Shown: positions 61,394 through 64,000 of the stretch, one piece after another
Numbering within the stretch: position 1 is the first letter of the stretch
Layout: every line of letters begins with the position of its first letter
Assembly (NCBI GenBank): GCA_022072615.1
Contig: JAJVHS010000006.1
Coordinates: 62,001-126,000, forward strand
Reading direction: 5' to 3'
Origin: Phycisphaerales bacterium
Lineage (GTDB): Bacteria; Planctomycetota; Phycisphaerae; Phycisphaerales; UBA1924
DNA: 64,000 nucleotides
Position numbers and translations under genes: made by a program
Notes under the pieces: model-generated
The model's database searches: none
What the model was told of the DNA's origin: nothing
The model's input: the letters and a program-made list of their open reading frames with translations, nothing else

Positions 61394-61521
61394 GGGATTG
61401 AACTCCGGGAAACCTCGTGTCAACCACAGGTAGTCGAATCCATCAATTGTAGTTGCAGTCAGCAGATCTGGGAGTTACCCTGACCGATAAGTGATGGGGT
61501 TCACCACTCTGGAGGTGCCAC

Positions 61522-62166
61522 ATGGCTTGCAGATCAGCGTATGCGTTGGCGGTCGTCGGGGCGATCGTGTCAGCGTTTGGTGCGATGGCCTCCTCGCCCG
61601 AAGCGTCACCGCCGCGGTACAAGCCGATCCCTGATGTACCGAAAGTCATGGCCGAGCTTGCTCCGGGAACATTGACATGGTCCGACCTCGGTGAGCTTGC
61701 GGCGTCGCTCGGCGCTGTCGAGTACGGTGCCTTGATGGACCGCGGAGAGGTTCACGTGGTGGCTGGAACGCTCGTCGGCGTCTGTGATCTCGAGGGACGT
61801 GTGTTCAATGCCGGCGACGTGTTGCCAGACGGCCCGGTGTGGAATCCCGTCGATGACACGGTCGTCCTTTCCACCAAGCGAGCCGACGAGCCCTGGACGT
61901 TCGAAGCAACGGTGCCCGCGAACGGACTCATGCACATCGGCCTCCTGGCTCGTTCAAACAGGCGAGTTGGCGACGATGGCACCCGTGACGGGCCCGGATG
62001 CCCCAGCACGGCGCAAGTGACATGCGTCTCAGGGTATTGGGCGTGCTGCTATATCCAAGAAAACGGTTGTCCTCGAGCGGTGTGCTACAGGTCGTCCGAT
62101 CCGCCGCCAACCGCATGCACGTCCGGGGGCGAGGGCTCATCGAGTTGCTCGATCTCCATTCCGTAA
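61522..62166 (+). CDS. Exported protein with Cys-rich C-terminus
   Basis: A 214-residue exported protein. TGGAGG lies 4-5 bases before the ATG. Signal peptide about 1-24 (MACRSAYALAVVGAIVSAFG, cleavage after AMA). The middle is a beta-rich domain with repeated VVAGTLVGVCDLEGRVFNAG features. The last 56 residues hold nine cysteines (CPSTAQVTCVSGYWACCYIQ, then NGCPRAVCYRSS and a Cys-Ser-rich end), which suggests a disulfide-bonded tail. No dockerin is present. Function unknown. It converges with glmM. Confidence 0.75.
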   Translation: MACRSAYALAVVGAIVSAFGAMASSPEASPPRYKPIPDVPKVMAELAPGTLTWSDLGELAASLGAVEYGALMDRGEVHVVAGTLVGVCDLEGRVFNAGDVLPDGPVWNPVDDTVVLSTKRADEPWTFEATVPANGLMHIGLLARSNRRVGDDGTRDGPGCPSTAQVTCVSGYWACCYIQENGCPRAVCYRSSDPPPTACTSGGEGSSSCSISIP

Positions 62167-62203
62167 ACGACTTTGGATGCCCGGTCCGAGGCTCTTACGG
62201 CGG

Positions 62204-63700
62204 TTATGTGCGACTGATGATGTCCCTGGCTTGCGAGAGCACGGCGTCGGCCTCGTCGGCGGTGGGGGCCTCGGCGATCAGCCGCATGATGGGCTCGGTG
62301 TTGCTCGCTCGGATGTGCAGCCACGCCTTGCCCGCCAGGGGACCGGTGGTGAAATCCACCCAGGCGCCGTCCTGGAGGTCCACGCGGTTCTCCTTGTAGG
62401 CGGCGGCGATGCGCTCGATCGCCGGACGGGCATCCTCGCGCCTGGCAAGGTCGGTCTTCTGCTTGCGGATCGCGTACGTCGGGATGCCGGATATCACTTC
62501 GCTGAGCTTACGTTTGCGGCCGTTGCCCGCGCCCGCGGGCGAGAGCAGCCAAAGCACCAGGCCCATCGCCGCCAGCGAGTCGCGAACGTACGTCACACGC
62601 GGCCAGATCGAGCCCCCGTTGCCCTCGCCGCCCAGCAGAGCGCCGCGGGCTTTCATCGTCTCGACCACGTTGGCTTCGCCCACCGCGGTGCGGAGCACTG
62701 AAGCCCCATACCGACCCGCCACGTCGTCGAGCATCCGGCTGGTGGAAAGGTTCGTCACCAGCACGTGGCCCTTGGTCGGCTGCCCGGACCGGCTCATCGC
62801 TTCCAGCAGCGCCAGCGCCGAGAGCGCGAGCGTGTACTCCTCGCCGATGTACCTGCCCCGCTCGTCCACGATCGCAAGTCGGTCGGCGTCGGGGTCCTGG
62901 GCAAAGCCGACGTCGCTCTCGTTCTCGCGGACCGCGTCGCACAGCCCGCCCGGCGTGCTCAGGTTCTCCAGGGTTGGTTCGGGCGGGTGCGGGAAGATCC
63001 CCGTGTCCTCCGCGCCCAGGTGCAGGATCTCCTCGACGCCGAGCGCTTCGAGAAAGAGGTGCGACCCGGTCGCGCCCGAGGCATTGACCGAATCGACGGC
63101 GATGTTCAGCCCGGCGCCCAGCAGCGACGCGTCCGAGCACAGGCCCGCGGCCTCGAGCGCTGCGGTCACGCGATCAACGTGGGCCTCGGCGGCGGAGTCG
63201 TCGTCGGTGATCTCGCCGACGTCGTGCCACTCCGCCCCGCGGACCGCGTTGGATTCAAAGCGTTCGATGATCTGCGCCGCGAACGCGGCGGGCGGGGCGC
63301 ACGCGGCACTCCCGTGGTCCCCGGATTCGGCGAGCAGGCACTTCAGGCCGTTCCACTGCTGCGGGTTGTGGCTGGCCGTGAGGACCATCCCCGCGACGAA
63401 GGTGTCGGGCGATTCGGCTCGGTAGGCGTCGGTCAGGACGGCGGTGGTGGGGGTCATGGCGACGCCCAGGTCGACGACATCGCAGCCGGCGCCGCAGAGG
63501 CCCGCGAGCGCCGCTCGGTGGATGACCTGGCCGCCGGCGCGGCCGTCGCGGCCGAGGACCACGGTGACCGGCTTGCCGCCCGCGCGTTCGATGAGCCAGG
63601 AGGCGTAGGCGGCGGCGAACCTCGCGGCGACCTCGGCGGTGAGGCTCTGTCCGACGATTCCGCGGCAGCCCGAGACCGACAGCATGAGGGGAGCGTTCAT
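62204..63700 (-). CDS. glmM: Phosphoglucosamine mutase
   Basis: GlmM converts glucosamine-6-phosphate to glucosamine-1-phosphate for UDP-GlcNAc and peptidoglycan/LPS. Visible are the active-site serine in LTASHNPQQWNGLK, the metal loop AQDPDADRLAIVDERG, the sugar-specificity loop LGGEGNGGSIW and the phosphate-binding end RASNTEPIMRLIAEA. At 498 residues it is somewhat longer than bacterial GlmM (about 445) and could overlap functionally with phosphomannomutases; GlmM is preferred because of GEGNGG. TACACT (minus 63717-63712) ends 11 bases upstream of the ATG. Confidence 0.9.
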   Translation of the reverse strand: MNAPLMLSVSGCRGIVGQSLTAEVAARFAAAYASWLIERAGGKPVTVVLGRDGRAGGQVIHRAALAGLCGAGCDVVDLGVAMTPTTAVLTDAYRAESPDTFVAGMVLTASHNPQQWNGLKCLLAESGDHGSAACAPPAAFAAQIIERFESNAVRGAEWHDVGEITDDDSAAEAHVDRVTAALEAAGLCSDASLLGAGLNIAVDSVNASGATGSHLFLEALGVEEILHLGAEDTGIFPHPPEPTLENLSTPGGLCDAVRENESDVGFAQDPDADRLAIVDERGRYIGEEYTLALSALALLEAMSRSGQPTKGHVLVTNLSTSRMLDDVAGRYGASVLRTAVGEANVVETMKARGALLGGEGNGGSIWPRVTYVRDSLAAMGLVLWLLSPAGAGNGRKRKLSEVISGIPTYAIRKQKTDLARREDARPAIERIAAAYKENRVDLQDGAWVDFTTGPLAGKAWLHIRASNTEPIMRLIAEAPTADEADAVLSQARDIISRT

Positions 63701-63757
63701 GGGAGGGGGTCAGTGTACCGCTTGCCGGCGTCCACCCCTTGCCCGGGGAAGCCCGGC

Positions 63758-63763
63758 TACGCT
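63758..63763 (+). promoter_or_regulatory. -10-like TACGCT, leaderless layout
   Basis: TACGCT ends 6 bases before the ATG at 63770. No ribosome binding site lies between. Confidence 0.5.
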
Positions 63764-63769
63764 CGGTGC

Positions 63770-64000
63770 ATGTTCGAGATCTCGGTACAGGCGACGTTCA
63801 GCGCGGCGCACGCGTTGTCGATCGCGGGGGCTCGGGAGCCGGTGCACGGCCACGACTGGAAGGTGACCGTGGTGGTGTCCGGGACGACCCTCGACGCCGA
63901 CGGTCTGCTGTGTGATTTTCACACGGTCGAGGAAACGCTCCAAACCATTACCAAACAATACAACAACAATAACCTGAACCAGATCGAGACGTTTACAAGA
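63770..64000 (+). CDS. 6-pyruvoyl-tetrahydropterin synthase/QueD-like, 3' end outside window
   Basis: Seventy-seven codons are visible. The T-fold pattern FSAAHALSIAG ... VHGHDWKVTVVVSG keeps the three zinc histidines of QueD/PTPS. The catalytic Cys (normally just before the HGH) is not present, and the usual LDHxxLN block near residue 65 reads NNNNLN, so Asp and His are also missing. This may be an inactive or altered relative; the gene symbol is therefore withheld. The last 70 bases are strikingly AT-rich compared with the rest. The remainder of the gene lies beyond the window. Confidence 0.8.
   Translation, partial: MFEISVQATFSAAHALSIAGAREPVHGHDWKVTVVVSGTTLDADGLLCDFHTVEETLQTITKQYNNNNLNQIETFTR

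Noticed and set aside
61395-61423. Minus-strand TTGACA (61418-61423) as a promoter for the small gene at 61130-61393
   Set aside because: A -10 at 17 bases would be CAATCC lying directly against the start codon, and transcription would begin inside the gene. The match is probably chance.

Overview
The window reads as a chromosomal segment from a high-GC planctomycete. The best fit is Phycisphaerales (class Phycisphaerae), which is an inference from gene content because no rRNA is present. The pointers are six exported proteins ending in a paired EF-hand 'GC-type dockerin' module, Tat-exported xylose-isomerase-like TIM barrels beside a GH116-type glycosidase, a coupled operon joining a coiled-coil protein to a secreted squalene-cyclase-like toroid, a DUF4175-like giant membrane protein, and an orphan BatA-like von Willebrand protein. 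I see no tRNA, rRNA, CRISPR array, insertion sequence, integrase or prophage gene. The segment looks like core plus lineage-specific genome rather than an island.

Layout. 1-5181: an envelope operon of four genes whose stops and starts overlap. 5218-7160: an unknown receiver-like protein and a GGDEF diguanylate cyclase. 7201-8943: a HAD phosphatase and rsmA. 8940-12221: two unknown membrane proteins and an exported secretin-N-domain-like protein with a clear terminator. 12353-16639: a membrane-anchored unknown and a 928-residue Gln/Pro-rich membrane protein. 16834-20619: trpD, rhodanese, lipoprotein, TPR protein and 3-hydroxybutyryl-CoA dehydrogenase. 20707-29836: DUF72 protein, lipoamide dehydrogenase and three dockerin-tailed exported proteins (laminin-B type, beta-propeller type, metalloprotease plus beta-helix). 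29913-35944: three Tat-signal proteins plus cutC. 36053-39093: two unknown proteins, a LAB_N membrane protein and a GT2 glycosyltransferase. 39207-40610: fdx, iscX, rlmE. 40653-44394: the BatA-like protein and cysS. 44395-44837: an unexplained spacer with a minus-strand terminator. 44838-49486: an ArnT-like glycosyltransferase and a phosphatase facing recR and rpoN. 49502-57536: a methyltransferase and three more dockerin-tailed proteins, two of them tandem paralogues. 57779-61393: a cysteine-less FmdB relative, a ZnuCB-like metal transporter, and a flavodoxin-fold oxidoreductase fused to a YciI-like domain. 61522-64000: a Cys-rich exported protein, glmM, and the start of a QueD-like gene.

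Two patterns cut across the window. First, at least fifteen starts are preceded by a TANNNT hexamer that ends only 5-8 bases before the start codon and lack a Shine-Dalgarno sequence. This is the layout expected for leaderless mRNAs. Second, all six dockerin-tailed genes instead carry clear GGAG/AGGAG-type ribosome binding sites. In all six the distance from the first cysteine of the paired EF-hand module to its last cysteine is exactly 54 residues, although the catalytic or binding regions upstream are unrelated. The module looks like an interchangeable C-terminal sorting or docking tag, and no cohesin-like partner is visible in the window.
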